Part shown: positions 9,842-18,574 of the stretch, one piece after another | Layout: every line of letters begins with the position of its first letter | How positions within the stretch are numbered: position 1 is the stretch's first letter | Assembly (NCBI RefSeq): GCF_014645515.1 | Contig: NZ_BMLW01000006.1 | Coordinates: forward strand, 248,001-312,000 | Source: Oceanobacillus neutriphilus | GTDB taxonomy: Bacteria > Bacillota > Bacilli > Bacillales > Amphibacillaceae | Length of the DNA: 64,000 nt | Direction: 5' to 3' | Made by a program: the position numbers and the translations under genes | The notes under the pieces: model-generated | Told to the model about the DNA's origin: nothing | Databases searched by the model: none | Seen by the model: only the letters and a program-made list of their open reading frames with translations

Positions 9842-10759
9842 TTGTACATATTAATCGTCTTAGGGATGATCGCAGGGATGATGGTCCCCATGCAGACAGC
9901 GGTAAATAATCGTCTGAATTTATTTACGAAAGCTATTTTTCCTACCTCCTTTTACTCTTTTTTATCAGGTAGTATTATTTTGTTTATCATTAATTTCATT
10001 ATGGATCCCGGTAAATTTACACTCGATTTCTTTGCGTCACAATCCTTTTCTTATGTTTGGTTTGCCGGTGGTGTACTTGGAGTTATTTTTCTCACAGGTA
10101 ATATTATTTTATTACCGAGAATCGGTGCAGCGTTAACTGTCATTGCGGCAGTTACTGGACAAATGGTGATTGGGATTTTAATTGATACATTCGGCTGGTT
10201 CGGAGCAGAGGTGAAGTCTTTACATGTTATGCACATTATTGGTGTTCTCCTTTTAATTGCCGGAATTATTTATATGAACGCCAAAAAGAAACCGGGCGGC
10301 TCTCAAAATCATTCCCGTCTATGGATCGTATTCGGTTTATTTACTGGCATGATGCCGCCGATGCAAACAGCTATCAATAGTGAATTGCGGTATGAAGTAG
10401 ATTCATTTATTTATGCAGCCTTTATATCCTTTATCGTAGGTACCATTGTACTGTTTATTCTGTCGATGATCCTTAGTAAAGGGGTAAGGTTAACACGTAC
10501 TTCTGGTAATTTTAAATTGAAGCCCTGGCATTTTGCCGGTGGTGCACTCGGTGCAGCATATATTGCATCCAATATCAGCTTAATGCCTCATCTGGGCGTT
10601 ACACTGACAATGATGTCTACCATCTTAGGGCAAATAGTCATGGGACTGCTAATTGATCACTTTGGTATGTTTAACCTTCCGAAATATCCAATTGATCAAA
10701 GGAGAATTATTGCTGTTATTATGATAATTGGAGGAATTGCGTTGTTAAATTTCTTTTAA
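9842..10759 (+). CDS. DMT-superfamily membrane protein, two tandem YdcZ/DUF606 units
   Basis: About 305 residues, with ten or so hydrophobic segments. The two halves resemble each other. GMIAGMMVPMQTAVNNRL in the first half matches GLFTGMMPPMQTAINSEL in the second, and AGGVLGVIFLTGNIILLPRIGAALT matches AGGALGAAYIASNISLMPHLGVTLT. This is an internal duplication of the five-helix YdcZ unit, fused into one chain. The substrate is not known. TTG 9842 with AAAGAAGG eight bases before it fits the family N-terminus; the frame is open to an earlier TTG at 9776. It diverges from pflB. Confidence 0.8.
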   Translation: MYILIVLGMIAGMMVPMQTAVNNRLNLFTKAIFPTSFYSFLSGSIILFIINFIMDPGKFTLDFFASQSFSYVWFAGGVLGVIFLTGNIILLPRIGAALTVIAAVTGQMVIGILIDTFGWFGAEVKSLHVMHIIGVLLLIAGIIYMNAKKKPGGSQNHSRLWIVFGLFTGMMPPMQTAINSELRYEVDSFIYAAFISFIVGTIVLFILSMILSKGVRLTRTSGNFKLKPWHFAGGALGAAYIASNISLMPHLGVTLTMMSTILGQIVMGLLIDHFGMFNLPKYPIDQRRIIAVIMIIGGIALLNFF

Positions 10760-10764
10760 GAGGA

Positions 10765-10803
10765 TTGACCTTGTTTTCTTATTCAGGAAACAAGGTCAAT
10801 TTT
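10765..10803 (+). terminator. Terminator after the DMT gene
   Basis: TTGACCTTGTTT and AAACAAGGTCAA form a perfect 12-bp stem with a loop of about 11 bases, followed by TTTTAATTTT. Confidence 0.85.
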
Positions 10804-10805
10804 AA

Positions 10806-11125
10806 TTTTAATAAAATTATCCTGCCAGATAATAGGTTGAGGGCTTATAAAGAGAATTCATGAAGCGCTGATCTTCTTCATGGAAAAAATAGTGACATAA
10901 TTCATGATCAAAGAATTATGATTTGTTTCATCGGGAATATAAGTTCTGTTTAAGTGTCAAAAATGAAGGTGTAGCAAGTACACCTGTTTCGACAGATAAG
11001 ATAGTATAGGATTTCTTGTTTTATAACGTTTTTGATGACAGTTCGAGGCTGCAACGAGGACTGTTATTATAAGGATTTGTGACAGTAAATTATTTCTGAT
11101 AGTCTCTATTAAAAATATATATAAG
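10806..11125. other. Intergenic region without a recognisable gene
   Basis: AT-rich, about 320 bases. The only structure seen is a small inverted repeat, CATAATTC/GAATTATG at 10896-10920. Short open frames on the minus strand have no start site or recognisable product. Confidence 0.5.
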
Positions 11126-11500
11126 CTATTCTTTTTTATCAGCATTTCTATTATCAATTTTCTTTTTATATAAAACATATTGTATCACGTCTAAAGCCTC
11201 TTGTTTCTCATCTTCTGTCATGCGTTTCCAATTACTGAACATTAATGTATCCTGCTCCGACATTGGCTCAGTCTGGGACGTATCTTTTGGTGAGGGATAC
11301 ATAGATTTACCAAGAAGCCAATCTACAGAAACGCTATATAATTCAGCCATTTTATGTAAAGTGTCTGTATCAGGATCACGATATTCTCTTTCATAGCCTG
11401 ATAAAGTACCGTTTGAAATTCCAAGAAGCTTCGAAGCTTCAATTTGTTTTAATCCAGCTTTTTCTCGTGCTTCTCTTAATCTTTGGGAAAGAATTTTCAT
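11126..11500 (-). CDS. XRE-family transcriptional regulator
   Basis: 124 residues. N-terminal Cro/C1-type helix-turn-helix (about residues 5-62: LSQRLREAREKAGLKQIEASKLLG, SNGTLSGYEREYRDPDTDTL), ending in the common SVSVDWLLGKS. The tail of about 55 acidic/basic residues carries MTEDEKQEALDVIQYVLYKK, a helix often used for oligomerisation. ATG 11500 has GAGGTGG at good distance; a GTG three codons earlier does not. It diverges from a second XRE gene across a 155-base region with a palindromic element. It may be a remnant of a mobile element, but no integrase or phage gene is present. Confidence 0.85.
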   Translation of the reverse strand: MKILSQRLREAREKAGLKQIEASKLLGISNGTLSGYEREYRDPDTDTLHKMAELYSVSVDWLLGKSMYPSPKDTSQTEPMSEQDTLMFSNWKRMTEDEKQEALDVIQYVLYKKKIDNRNADKKE

Positions 11501-11554
11501 TGTATCCACCTCATTATAGAGATAATACCATTTTTAATAAAAACAATAGTGTTT

Positions 11555-11617
11555 TTAAGCGAAATGCAAATTTTACTATATTAATATATTGACTTATGCA
11601 AAACGCTTAATTATAAT
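11555..11617 (+). promoter_or_regulatory. Promoter with operator-like inverted repeat between the XRE genes
   Basis: TTGACT (11589-11594), 17-base spacer, TATAAT (11612-11617) points to the plus-strand XRE gene. Inverted arms AAGCGAAATGCA (11557-11568) and TGCAAAACGCTT (11598-11609) match at 9 of 12 positions. The right arm lies between -35 and -10, so a bound regulator would repress. Confidence 0.6.
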
Positions 11618-11655
11618 TTAATGTAGAAAAACGATATGATGGATGGGGTGATTGA

Positions 11656-11889
11656 GTGGAAATTCATGAGAAAATTGAGTTTATCAGACAGCAAAAGCAG
11701 GTAACTAAGACACAAATTGCAAAGAAATGCTCCAAGACTCCTGCCTGGTATACAAATATTTCTAAAGGGAAAACAAAGATAGATGTAGATACCTTGGAAA
11801 AAATAGCAGAGGCATTAGAAATTGATGTGAAAATGTTGTTTGATAAGGAATTAAATGATGCCTTAAACAAATGCAAAGAGCTTTTATAA
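11656..11889 (+). CDS. Small XRE-family HTH protein
   Basis: 77 residues, essentially only a helix-turn-helix domain (KIEFIRQQKQVTKTQIAKKC, ISKGKTKIDVDTLEKIAEAL). GTG start with GGGGTG five bases upstream. No catalytic or ligand domain. Divergent from the larger XRE gene; such pairs often cross-regulate, as in phage immunity switches, but that is inference. AT content and lack of equivalents in the conserved gene order suggest recent acquisition. Confidence 0.8.
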   Translation: MEIHEKIEFIRQQKQVTKTQIAKKCSKTPAWYTNISKGKTKIDVDTLEKIAEALEIDVKMLFDKELNDALNKCKELL

Positions 11890-12453
11890 GTTAAACTAAA
11901 GAAATGATAAAATGAAGAGATTTTATGCATCCCAGAGAATATTAAAACCTCAAAGAGCTTGAATTATAGTTATATAATAAAGAGCGCCGCAAAGTTATTT
12001 CCTCAAAGAGAAATCTCTCAATCAGACTGAATTTTTCCTAATGTAATAAGTAATTTATGTTCTATCTCCTAATAAAAGGGGGTAGTTTTTTATTGGAGAA
12101 AAAATGGTTATGTTTTACAAGATAATAATCAGGGTAAAGTCTTTAAAACTAGCAGGGCATGGTAAATAATGTATTATTTTTAAAAATACTATTCAAAAAC
12201 CTGGCATTTATGGTAGAATTTAACCTACCCATTCTACAAATAGAAATAACCCTGTATAAATGTAGTCGCCTCAACTACAAAGAAAGAAAAATCCAATAAG
12301 TCTATGTTTTATATCCAATGAAATTTATGAATTTATCAAGAGTAAAAATAATCTTAAATCAAGGTGAATTGCAACATCTGGAATCTCTATAAATTTTTAT
12401 TTTTCAAATGGATATTTTTTTAACCCTCGAACATAGTGAAAGGAAGAAGGTAT
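11890..12453. other. 560-base AT-rich intergenic region
   Basis: No open frame with a start site and no similarity to a known RNA that I recognise. The one clear structure is a terminator-like hairpin at 12062-12091. The last 30 bases hold the ribosome site of the symporter gene. No promoter for that gene stands out. Confidence 0.5.
12062..12091 (+). terminator. Terminator-like hairpin with no adjacent gene
   Basis: CTATCTCCT pairs with AGGGGGTAG (two G-T pairs) across a 6-base loop, followed by TTTTTT. It is 170 bases after the small XRE gene, so it ends either that transcript or an unrecognised short RNA. Confidence 0.6.
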
Positions 12454-13695
12454 ATGGATTCTAAAAAATTAACGAAAAGAATATTAATTGCTTTAATTGC
12501 TGGTGCTGTTGTCGGTATTGCTCTGACATTTGTACCTGAGAGTTTCTTTGGTCCATTGGATAAATATGTGCTGGATCCAATTGGACAAATATTTTTAAAT
12601 CTAATTATGATGCTGGTTGTACCACTGGTGTTTGTTTCTATTGTTTTGGGAACAGCAGGATTAGGTGATCCCGCGAAGTTAGGGAAAATCGGTATTTTTA
12701 CAATTACTTTCTTTTTAACAACTACTGCAATTGCTATCAGTATAGGTTTAACATTAGGTTATGCTGTTAAACCTGGTAAAGCTGGAATTTTTGATACATC
12801 GAATGTTGGTGACTATACGCCAGGCGAAGCGCCGCCTATTATGGAGACGCTGATTAATATCATTCCTGAGAATCCAATAGCTGCAATGTCGTCTGGAGAC
12901 ATGCTGCAGATTATTGCGTTTGCTGTGTTTATAGGAATTGCTCTGGCGTATTTAAATGATAAGACGAAAGGTATTTATAATTTATTTGAACAGGCAAATG
13001 AAATTTTAAACTGGCTCGTCATGTTAGTTATGCGATTTGCTCCTTATGGTGCTTTTGCGTTAATCGTATCAGCAATCGGCGGAGCTGGCCTGGATGCAGT
13101 CGGTTCGATGCTAAGTTATATGTTAACCGTTATTGGAGCACTGTTCCTGCATGCTTTAATTATTTATTCATTGGCTATCTGGTTATTGGGACGAGGGAAT
13201 CCAATTAAATTCTTTAAAGGCTTCTTCCCGGCGATGACAGTTGCTTTCAGTACATCCAGTTCTAATGCGGCACTGCCTGTAGCTATGAAAACAGCACAAG
13301 AGAATCTGGGCATTAAGAAAGAAATCAGCAGCTTCGTGCAACCGCTGGGTGCAACCATTAATATGGATGGTACAGCGATTATGCAGGCTGTTGCGACTGT
13401 GTTTATTTCGCAGGTATATGATTTGCCTCTTACGATGGTTGATCTTTTAATGGTGGTTCTTGTTGCTACTCTGGCAAGTGTCGGTACAGCGGGTGTGCCA
13501 GGGGTCGGCTTAATTATGCTGGCAATGGTTCTAAAGCAAGTTGGTCTGCCTGTTGAAGGTATTGCACTAATTATTGGTATCGACCGAATCCTTGATATGC
13601 TGAGAACAGCTCTGAATACTTCTGGGGATGCAGCATGTGCATATATTTTATCGGAGCGGGAAAGACGAAAAGAGAAAAAAACACAACAAGCATAA
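12454..13695 (+). CDS. Dicarboxylate/amino acid:cation symporter (DAACS family)
   Basis: 413-residue integral membrane protein that imports glutamate, aspartate or C4-dicarboxylates with Na+ or H+. Diagnostic motifs are the serine-rich hairpin TVAFSTSSSNAALPVAM (first re-entrant loop), NMDGTAIMQAVATVF in TM7, GVPGVGLIMLAMVL (second loop) and RILDMLRTALNTSGDAACA in TM8. ATG 12454 is chosen because GGAAGAAGG precedes it; a GTG six codons upstream overlaps that site. GltP, GltT and DctP types cannot be told apart here. Confidence 0.88.
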   Translation: MDSKKLTKRILIALIAGAVVGIALTFVPESFFGPLDKYVLDPIGQIFLNLIMMLVVPLVFVSIVLGTAGLGDPAKLGKIGIFTITFFLTTTAIAISIGLTLGYAVKPGKAGIFDTSNVGDYTPGEAPPIMETLINIIPENPIAAMSSGDMLQIIAFAVFIGIALAYLNDKTKGIYNLFEQANEILNWLVMLVMRFAPYGAFALIVSAIGGAGLDAVGSMLSYMLTVIGALFLHALIIYSLAIWLLGRGNPIKFFKGFFPAMTVAFSTSSSNAALPVAMKTAQENLGIKKEISSFVQPLGATINMDGTAIMQAVATVFISQVYDLPLTMVDLLMVVLVATLASVGTAGVPGVGLIMLAMVLKQVGLPVEGIALIIGIDRILDMLRTALNTSGDAACAYILSERERRKEKKTQQA

Positions 13696-13701
13696 ATTAT
13701 T

Positions 13702-13733
13702 AAACCGGTAGGATTTGTCTTATCGGTTTTTTA
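13702..13733 (+). terminator. Terminator of the symporter gene
   Basis: AAACCGGTA pairs with TATCGGTTT across a loop of about 10 bases, followed by TTTT. Confidence 0.75.
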
Positions 13734-13888
13734 ATAAAAATTGCTGTAACCCTGCGTTCAGAAGGTATTCATTAAGGAAATATCTCCTTTATTTTGTAAA
13801 ATTAAAAACAAACTCTTTAAAAATATCACAGAATGTTCTAAAATAGAATCAGTTAACAAAATATTTAAACCCTTTTTTTAATTCTATT

Positions 13889-13902
13889 TGTAATCGTTTT
13901 CA
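13889..13902 (+). promoter_or_regulatory. cre site (CcpA operator) before acsA
   Basis: TGTAATCGTTTTCA fits the catabolite-responsive element consensus TGWAANCGNTNWCA at every position. It lies 24 bases before the acsA start codon, so CcpA would act as a roadblock or on a promoter just upstream. acsA is CcpA-repressed in B. subtilis. Confidence 0.8.
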
Positions 13903-13925
13903 ATTTAAGTGGATGAGGTGATTAG

Positions 13926-15641
13926 ATGGATATGCAAGCAATACCGGCCCGTGAAGGGGAGTATAATTTAAAAAACTATGAGGATTTTCGAAAGGATTTT
14001 TCTTGGGAAGATGTAGAAAAGAACTTTTCCTGGCATGAAACAGGAAAAGTAAATATGGCATATGAAGCACTTGATAAACATGCTGACAATCCTGATAAGA
14101 AGGATAAAATTGCATTGCTATATTCGGACCCCAATCGTGAAGAAAAAGTCAGTTTTGATGAATTACGCTTAAAGAGTAATAAATTTGCAAATGTACTAAA
14201 AAAATACGATGTGCAAAAAGGGGACCGTGTTTTTCTATTCATGTCGAGAAGTCCAGAGTTTTATGAGGCGTTCTTTGGAATTTTAAAAGTTGGTGCTATT
14301 GCAGGTCCGTTATTTGAAGCATTTATGGAGCAGGCAGTCGGAGATCGGCTGGAAAACAGTGAGGCACGCGTCTTAATTACAACTCCTGATTTACTCTATC
14401 GTATACCTCAGGATAAATTGCCGAATTTAGAGAAAATCGTATTAGTGGGCGAGCATGAGGAGGAAGGAGATCAGTATATTGATTTCCACACAGAAATGAA
14501 GAGTGCATCCACTGATTTTGATATTGTATGGGTGGACAGGGAAGACGGCATGCTGCTCCATTACACGTCTGGTTCAACAGGAAAACCAAAAGGCATTCTG
14601 CATGTGCACAATGCGATGATTCAGCACTACGCAACTGGAGAATGGGTATTGGATTTAAAAGAGGATGATATATACTGGTGTACTGCGGATCCGGGCTGGG
14701 TAACAGGAACGAGCTACGGTATTTTTGCACCATGGCTGCATGGAGTAACAAATGTTATTCGCGGCGGACGTTTTTCACCGGATGACTGGTATAAGACATT
14801 ACAGGATAATCAGGTTACGGTATGGTATACTGCACCGACAGCATTACGTATGCTCGTAAGTTACGGTGAGGAAAAGGTCAGAGAGTACGACTTGTCTGCA
14901 CTCCGTCATATTTTGAGTGTTGGGGAACCGTTAAATCCGGAAGTTATTACCTGGGGATTAAAAGCATTTGATTTACGTATTCATGATACATGGTGGATGA
15001 CAGAGACAGGTGCGCAGCTTATTGTAAATATCCCGGCGCTGGAAATCAGACCAGGGTCCATGGGGAAACCAATTCCTGGAGTAGAGGCTTCTATTGTCGA
15101 TAATGAAGGAAATGAAATTCCTCCGAACCAAATGGGTAACTTAGCAATCAAAGAAGGCTGGCCAGCTATGATGCGTGAGGTTTGGAATAATAAAGGGAAA
15201 TATGAGAGCTATTTTATTAACGGATGGTATGTTTCCGGAGACAGTGCTTATCGGGATGAGGATGGCTATTTCTGGTTCCAGGGCCGTTTAGATGATGTGA
15301 TTAATACGTCTGGTGAGCGGGTTGGGCCATTTGAGGTAGAGAGTAAGCTGATTGAGCATCCGGCTGTTGCAGAGGCTGGAGTTATCGGTAAACCGGATCC
15401 AGAGCGTGGAGAGATTATTAAAGCGTTTATTACCTTAAACCCGGGTCATGAAAAAAGTGATGAGCTGTTAGAAGAAATCCGTCAATTTGTTAAGAAGGAA
15501 TTAAGTGCACATGCTGCACCGAGAGAAATTGAAGTAAAAGACTCTATTCCTAAAACACGAAGCGGAAAAATTATGCGCCGTCTGTTAAAGTCATGGGAAT
15601 TGGGACTGCCGACAGGTGATACGTCAACATTAGAAGAGTAA
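13926..15641 (+). CDS. acsA: Acetyl-CoA synthetase
   Basis: Activates acetate to acetyl-CoA through acetyl-AMP. 571 residues, one less than B. subtilis AcsA and co-linear with it. Visible are the P-loop-like LLHYTSGSTGKPKGILHVHNAM, the core motif WWMTETGAQL, the hinge aspartate in YVSGDSAYRDEDGYFWFQGRLDDVINTSGERVGP, and the C-terminal acylation lysine motif PKTRSGKIMRRLL (target of the AcuA acetylase). GAGGTGA precedes the ATG. Unlike B. subtilis, acuABC is not next to it. Confidence 0.95.
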   Translation: MDMQAIPAREGEYNLKNYEDFRKDFSWEDVEKNFSWHETGKVNMAYEALDKHADNPDKKDKIALLYSDPNREEKVSFDELRLKSNKFANVLKKYDVQKGDRVFLFMSRSPEFYEAFFGILKVGAIAGPLFEAFMEQAVGDRLENSEARVLITTPDLLYRIPQDKLPNLEKIVLVGEHEEEGDQYIDFHTEMKSASTDFDIVWVDREDGMLLHYTSGSTGKPKGILHVHNAMIQHYATGEWVLDLKEDDIYWCTADPGWVTGTSYGIFAPWLHGVTNVIRGGRFSPDDWYKTLQDNQVTVWYTAPTALRMLVSYGEEKVREYDLSALRHILSVGEPLNPEVITWGLKAFDLRIHDTWWMTETGAQLIVNIPALEIRPGSMGKPIPGVEASIVDNEGNEIPPNQMGNLAIKEGWPAMMREVWNNKGKYESYFINGWYVSGDSAYRDEDGYFWFQGRLDDVINTSGERVGPFEVESKLIEHPAVAEAGVIGKPDPERGEIIKAFITLNPGHEKSDELLEEIRQFVKKELSAHAAPREIEVKDSIPKTRSGKIMRRLLKSWELGLPTGDTSTLEE

Positions 15642-15684
15642 TACTGAAGTATTGAAAAAGATTAGAACAAAACTTAACCAAAAT

Positions 15685-15724
15685 AAAAGGGACTTTCTGC
15701 GCTTTGAGCGGAAAGCCTCTTTTG
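15685..15724 (+). terminator. Terminator of acsA
   Basis: AAAAGGGACTTTC pairs with GAAAGCCTCTTTT around a GC/GC-closed loop; the 3' arm ends in a T run. Confidence 0.75.
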
Positions 15725-15939
15725 GGTGTCGACAGTGATTTGAAAAAGTGATTAAATGATTGTTTATGAACAATGAAATCAATTATTGGTGCAAGTGGAA
15801 TAAATCATGATAGCGAACAGAAAAAAAGAGAAGAATTCCTAAGCAGGGAGAATACTCAAACAAGAGTATTTGAAGGATAATATTACATAAAAAGAGACAA
15901 AATAGCTTGTAGAGTTGTTTAAAATATATACATTCTTAT

Positions 15940-15965
15940 GTTTTAAATAAATTCTATTTGGGAAG
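15940..15965 (+). promoter_or_regulatory. Possible SigB promoter before the DJ-1/PfpI gene
   Basis: GTTTTA (15940-15945), 14-base spacer, GGGAAG (15960-15965), close to the SigB consensus GTTTAA-N14-GGGTAT. The B. subtilis homologue (YfkM, general stress protein 18) is SigB-controlled. The rest of 15725-15939 holds nothing recognisable. Confidence 0.45.
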
Positions 15966-16003
15966 ATATAGGATGTAACCATTATTAAAGGAGTGAATAA
16001 TTC

Positions 16004-16519
16004 ATGGGTAAAAAAATCGCAACAGTTATTACAGACTTATTCGAAGACGTAGAATATACAAGCCCTAAAAAAGCATTGGAAGAAGCTGGTCATGAGCTGG
16101 TTACTATTGAAAAAGAACAAGGAAATACGGTAACCGGTAAATCAGAAGGTACAAAAGTAACCATCGATAAAGGTATTGATGATGTGAAACCGGAAGACTT
16201 TGATGCTTTGCTTATTCCTGGTGGTTTTTCTCCAGATATATTACGTGCAGATGACCGCTTTGTAGCATTTGCAAAACACTTTATGGATGAGAAAAAGCCG
16301 GTTATGGCAATTTGTCATGGACCACAGCTTCTCATTACTGCTAAAACGCTGGATGGCCGTGGAGCTACAGGCTTTAAATCCATTCAAGTAGACCTTGTAA
16401 ATGCAGGTGCGAAGTTTAAAGATGAAGAAGTCGTTGTTTGCCAAAATCAACTAGTAACAAGCCGTACACCGGATGACCTTCCAGCATTTAATCGTGAATC
16501 AGTGAAGGTACTTGGTTAA
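16004..16519 (+). CDS. yfkM: DJ-1/PfpI family protein (general stress protein 18 type)
   Basis: 171 residues, a single class I glutamine amidotransferase-like fold. The nucleophile elbow AICHGPQ puts the reactive cysteine at C104 with H105. The conserved acidic partner is in DLFEDVEYTSP (E14/D15), and IPGGFSPD forms the oxyanion region. Proteins of this type are described as proteases, glyoxalases or deglycases acting on damaged proteins or carbonyls. Stress protection is the safest statement. It is a single gene with a strong AAAGGAG site and its own terminator. Confidence 0.88.
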   Translation: MGKKIATVITDLFEDVEYTSPKKALEEAGHELVTIEKEQGNTVTGKSEGTKVTIDKGIDDVKPEDFDALLIPGGFSPDILRADDRFVAFAKHFMDEKKPVMAICHGPQLLITAKTLDGRGATGFKSIQVDLVNAGAKFKDEEVVVCQNQLVTSRTPDDLPAFNRESVKVLG

Positions 16520-16530
16520 TTAATCATATA

Positions 16531-16569
16531 AAAAAAGGGCGTTCCAATATTTTTGGAGCGCTCTTTTTT
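16531..16569. terminator. Bidirectional terminator between yfkM-like gene and sleL
   Basis: AAAAAAGGGCGTTCCAA and TTGGAGCGCTCTTTTTT form a long stem with few wobbles; A run on one side and T run on the other serve both convergent genes. Confidence 0.85.
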
Positions 16570-16598
16570 AGTATGAAATAACCGAATATATTTTTTCT

Positions 16599-17891
16599 TT
16601 ATTCATTTAATTTCCGGATATCAAATTCATTATTTAAAAGCAGCCAGTTCTGCGGGAAAGCAAGCCCTAATTTCCAATAAGAAATACCTAATAGCTGAAA
16701 TTCCCTGATTAAATCAAATTTTGCCTGAATAGAACGGGCATCCTCAAACCAGACTTCATGCTCCTGGCCTGATTCATCAGCATACATAAAGTAAGGAGCC
16801 TGGGCTGTGGTATCATATTGAATAGCAACATTATTCTCCCAGGCGATATTGACGGCCTGCTGCGGGCTGACCGCTCTTGCAGCCTCTCCTCCTTCCACAA
16901 AAGGAAGCGTCCAATCATACCCATATAGATTTTGCCCAAGCATAATTTTCTCTGATGGGATTTCTGAGACAGCATATTCCACTACATCACGGACGGAATT
17001 CAGTGGAGAAACAGCCATTGGCGGACCATAGCTATACCCCCATTCATAGGTCATTAACACCACAAAATCAACGATCTCCCCATGGGCTCTGTAATCGTGT
17101 GCTTCATACCATTGTCCAGACTGCTCTGCACTTGTTTTTGGAGCGAGTGCTGTTGAAATCTGCAGCCCTGCTTGTGAAAGGCGGTCCTTTGCTGTACGCA
17201 AAAAAGTATTATAAGCCTCACGATCTTCCGGCAATAAAAATTCAAAATCAAAGTGTACATCGCGAAAACCCTGTTCGGTAGCGGTATTAATGATTTCATC
17301 TAATAATGTATTTTGAACAGCCTGCACCGTTAAAATAATATGTCCGACCTCCGAGCTGAATGAGCCTTCTTCCAAATTGGTCACCACCATCGCAATAGAA
17401 GCACCGTTTTCTCTTGCAGAGGTAATGAGATTTCCTGTTGGCGGAGCCGCAAGCGTACCATCCCGATTCACCCGATAACTAAATAAACTGAGATACGTTA
17501 AAAAGGGAGTATAGTTGCTTGCTGCATTTTCTAAGGCTTGGGAAACCTCCTCTCCCATCGGTTCGACATAAGCATTTGAGGTAATCGGTTCTTTTGGATC
17601 GGGAGGAATATATAAGCGAAATCCGGGATAAATAATCTGATTGGAATTCAAGCCGTTAATCGTTGCCAGTTCTTCCACATTAATGCCAAACCGGGCAGCA
17701 ATGGAAGAAAGTGTATCTCCAGGCTGAACAAAGTAAAATTGACCGACAATCGGAATAACAAGTGCTTGCCCGATAACTAATTGATTTGGTGCATTTAAAT
17801 CATTCGCATTGACTATATCTTGAACGGAAGACCCGTATGTATCTGCAATTTGTTCCAATGTATCGCCTTGTTCAACGACGTATATCTGCAA
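16599..17891 (-). CDS. sleL: Spore peptidoglycan N-acetylglucosaminidase (YaaH/SleL)
   Basis: 430 residues: two LysM domains (about 1-48 and 50-96, each with the GDTLxxIAxxxG pattern), then a glycoside hydrolase family 18 domain. The GH18 active-site strand reads FRDVHFDFEFLLPED, with the catalytic acid E in DFDFE style (HFDFEF). The enzyme helps break down cortex during germination and sits in the spore coat. TTG start behind AAGGGGGGT. Same place and strand as B. subtilis yaaH, next to yaaI and tadA. A short inverted repeat covers its ribosome site. Confidence 0.93.
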   Translation of the reverse strand: MQIYVVEQGDTLEQIADTYGSSVQDIVNANDLNAPNQLVIGQALVIPIVGQFYFVQPGDTLSSIAARFGINVEELATINGLNSNQIIYPGFRLYIPPDPKEPITSNAYVEPMGEEVSQALENAASNYTPFLTYLSLFSYRVNRDGTLAAPPTGNLITSARENGASIAMVVTNLEEGSFSSEVGHIILTVQAVQNTLLDEIINTATEQGFRDVHFDFEFLLPEDREAYNTFLRTAKDRLSQAGLQISTALAPKTSAEQSGQWYEAHDYRAHGEIVDFVVLMTYEWGYSYGPPMAVSPLNSVRDVVEYAVSEIPSEKIMLGQNLYGYDWTLPFVEGGEAARAVSPQQAVNIAWENNVAIQYDTTAQAPYFMYADESGQEHEVWFEDARSIQAKFDLIREFQLLGISYWKLGLAFPQNWLLLNNEFDIRKLNE

Positions 17892-17926
17892 AATAATACC
17901 CCCTTCAAATGGCTTCTTACATACTA

Positions 17927-17955
17927 TACATATGAAGGGGGTGATAATTATATGC
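17927..17955 (-). promoter_or_regulatory. Possible SigE promoter of sleL
   Basis: On the minus strand GCATATA (17955-17949) fits the SigE -35 KMATATW; 14 bases later CATATGTA (17934-17927) partly fits CATACAHT. yaaH is SigE-dependent in B. subtilis. The -10 is imperfect, so this is a suggestion only. It overlaps the inverted repeat ACCCCCTTCA/TGAAGGGGGT (17898-17907, 17933-17942). Confidence 0.35.
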
Positions 17956-18482
17956 TAAACTGGCGAGATATCTGCATCCATCACAGACTCCATCAAGTAG
18001 AGTGCATAATTGTTATTTTCACTTTCTTCAGAAGCGATGCAGTTTCTAGGAATAGAAAGACTTAATTTATACATATAGGCATCCTTTGCAGTAAATAGGA
18101 TGCAGATATCACCGGCAATCCCTGCTAAAATAATGTGTGAGCGGTTTAGTTCTGTTAAGAGTGCGTGTAATGGTGTTTGGAAAAAAGCGGAGTGTTGTGG
18201 TTTAATTAGGAAATAATCATCGTCATCCGGCTTGATTTTTTCAATGATTTCTTCGCTTTTTTCATTTTTACAATAGTCGATAATTTTATGAAAGTCTGCT
18301 TGCCATAAGCCGTAATGGTCATTAACATAGATAACAGGAATTGATTTTTCTTTAGCAAAATTGCGGAGTTTTATCAGATTTGGCAGCATGTCTTCTGTAT
18401 AGGCATGAAGATTATCGCCGCCATCAAATTTAAAATCATTGATTAAGTCAATGAAAACAAGTGCTGTATTTTCAATTTTCAT
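17955..18482 (-). CDS. yaaI: Isochorismatase-family cysteine hydrolase
   Basis: 175 residues. The family triad is recognisable: D12 in ALVFIDLINDF, a lysine in YFLIKPQHSAFF, and the cysteine in LAGIAGDICILFTAKDAY. The substrate is unknown; related enzymes hydrolyse isochorismate, nicotinamide or carbamoyl compounds. It lies between sleL and tadA exactly as in B. subtilis. The ATG has AAAGGAGA about 13 bases upstream, a long spacing. Confidence 0.85.
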   Translation of the reverse strand: MKIENTALVFIDLINDFKFDGGDNLHAYTEDMLPNLIKLRNFAKEKSIPVIYVNDHYGLWQADFHKIIDYCKNEKSEEIIEKIKPDDDDYFLIKPQHSAFFQTPLHALLTELNRSHIILAGIAGDICILFTAKDAYMYKLSLSIPRNCIASEESENNNYALYLMESVMDADISPV

Positions 18483-18574
18483 AGTTATTGGATGTCTCCT
18501 TTAAGAAAGATAGGTAAATTTAGTATTCCCTTTTGGAACAATAATTAAAACGATAATAAAGTGATGTGATAAAA

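Noticed and set aside
10957-11178. 73-codon minus-strand frame next to the XRE gene
   Set aside because: Overlaps the XRE gene end, no start site, low-complexity hydrophobic translation.
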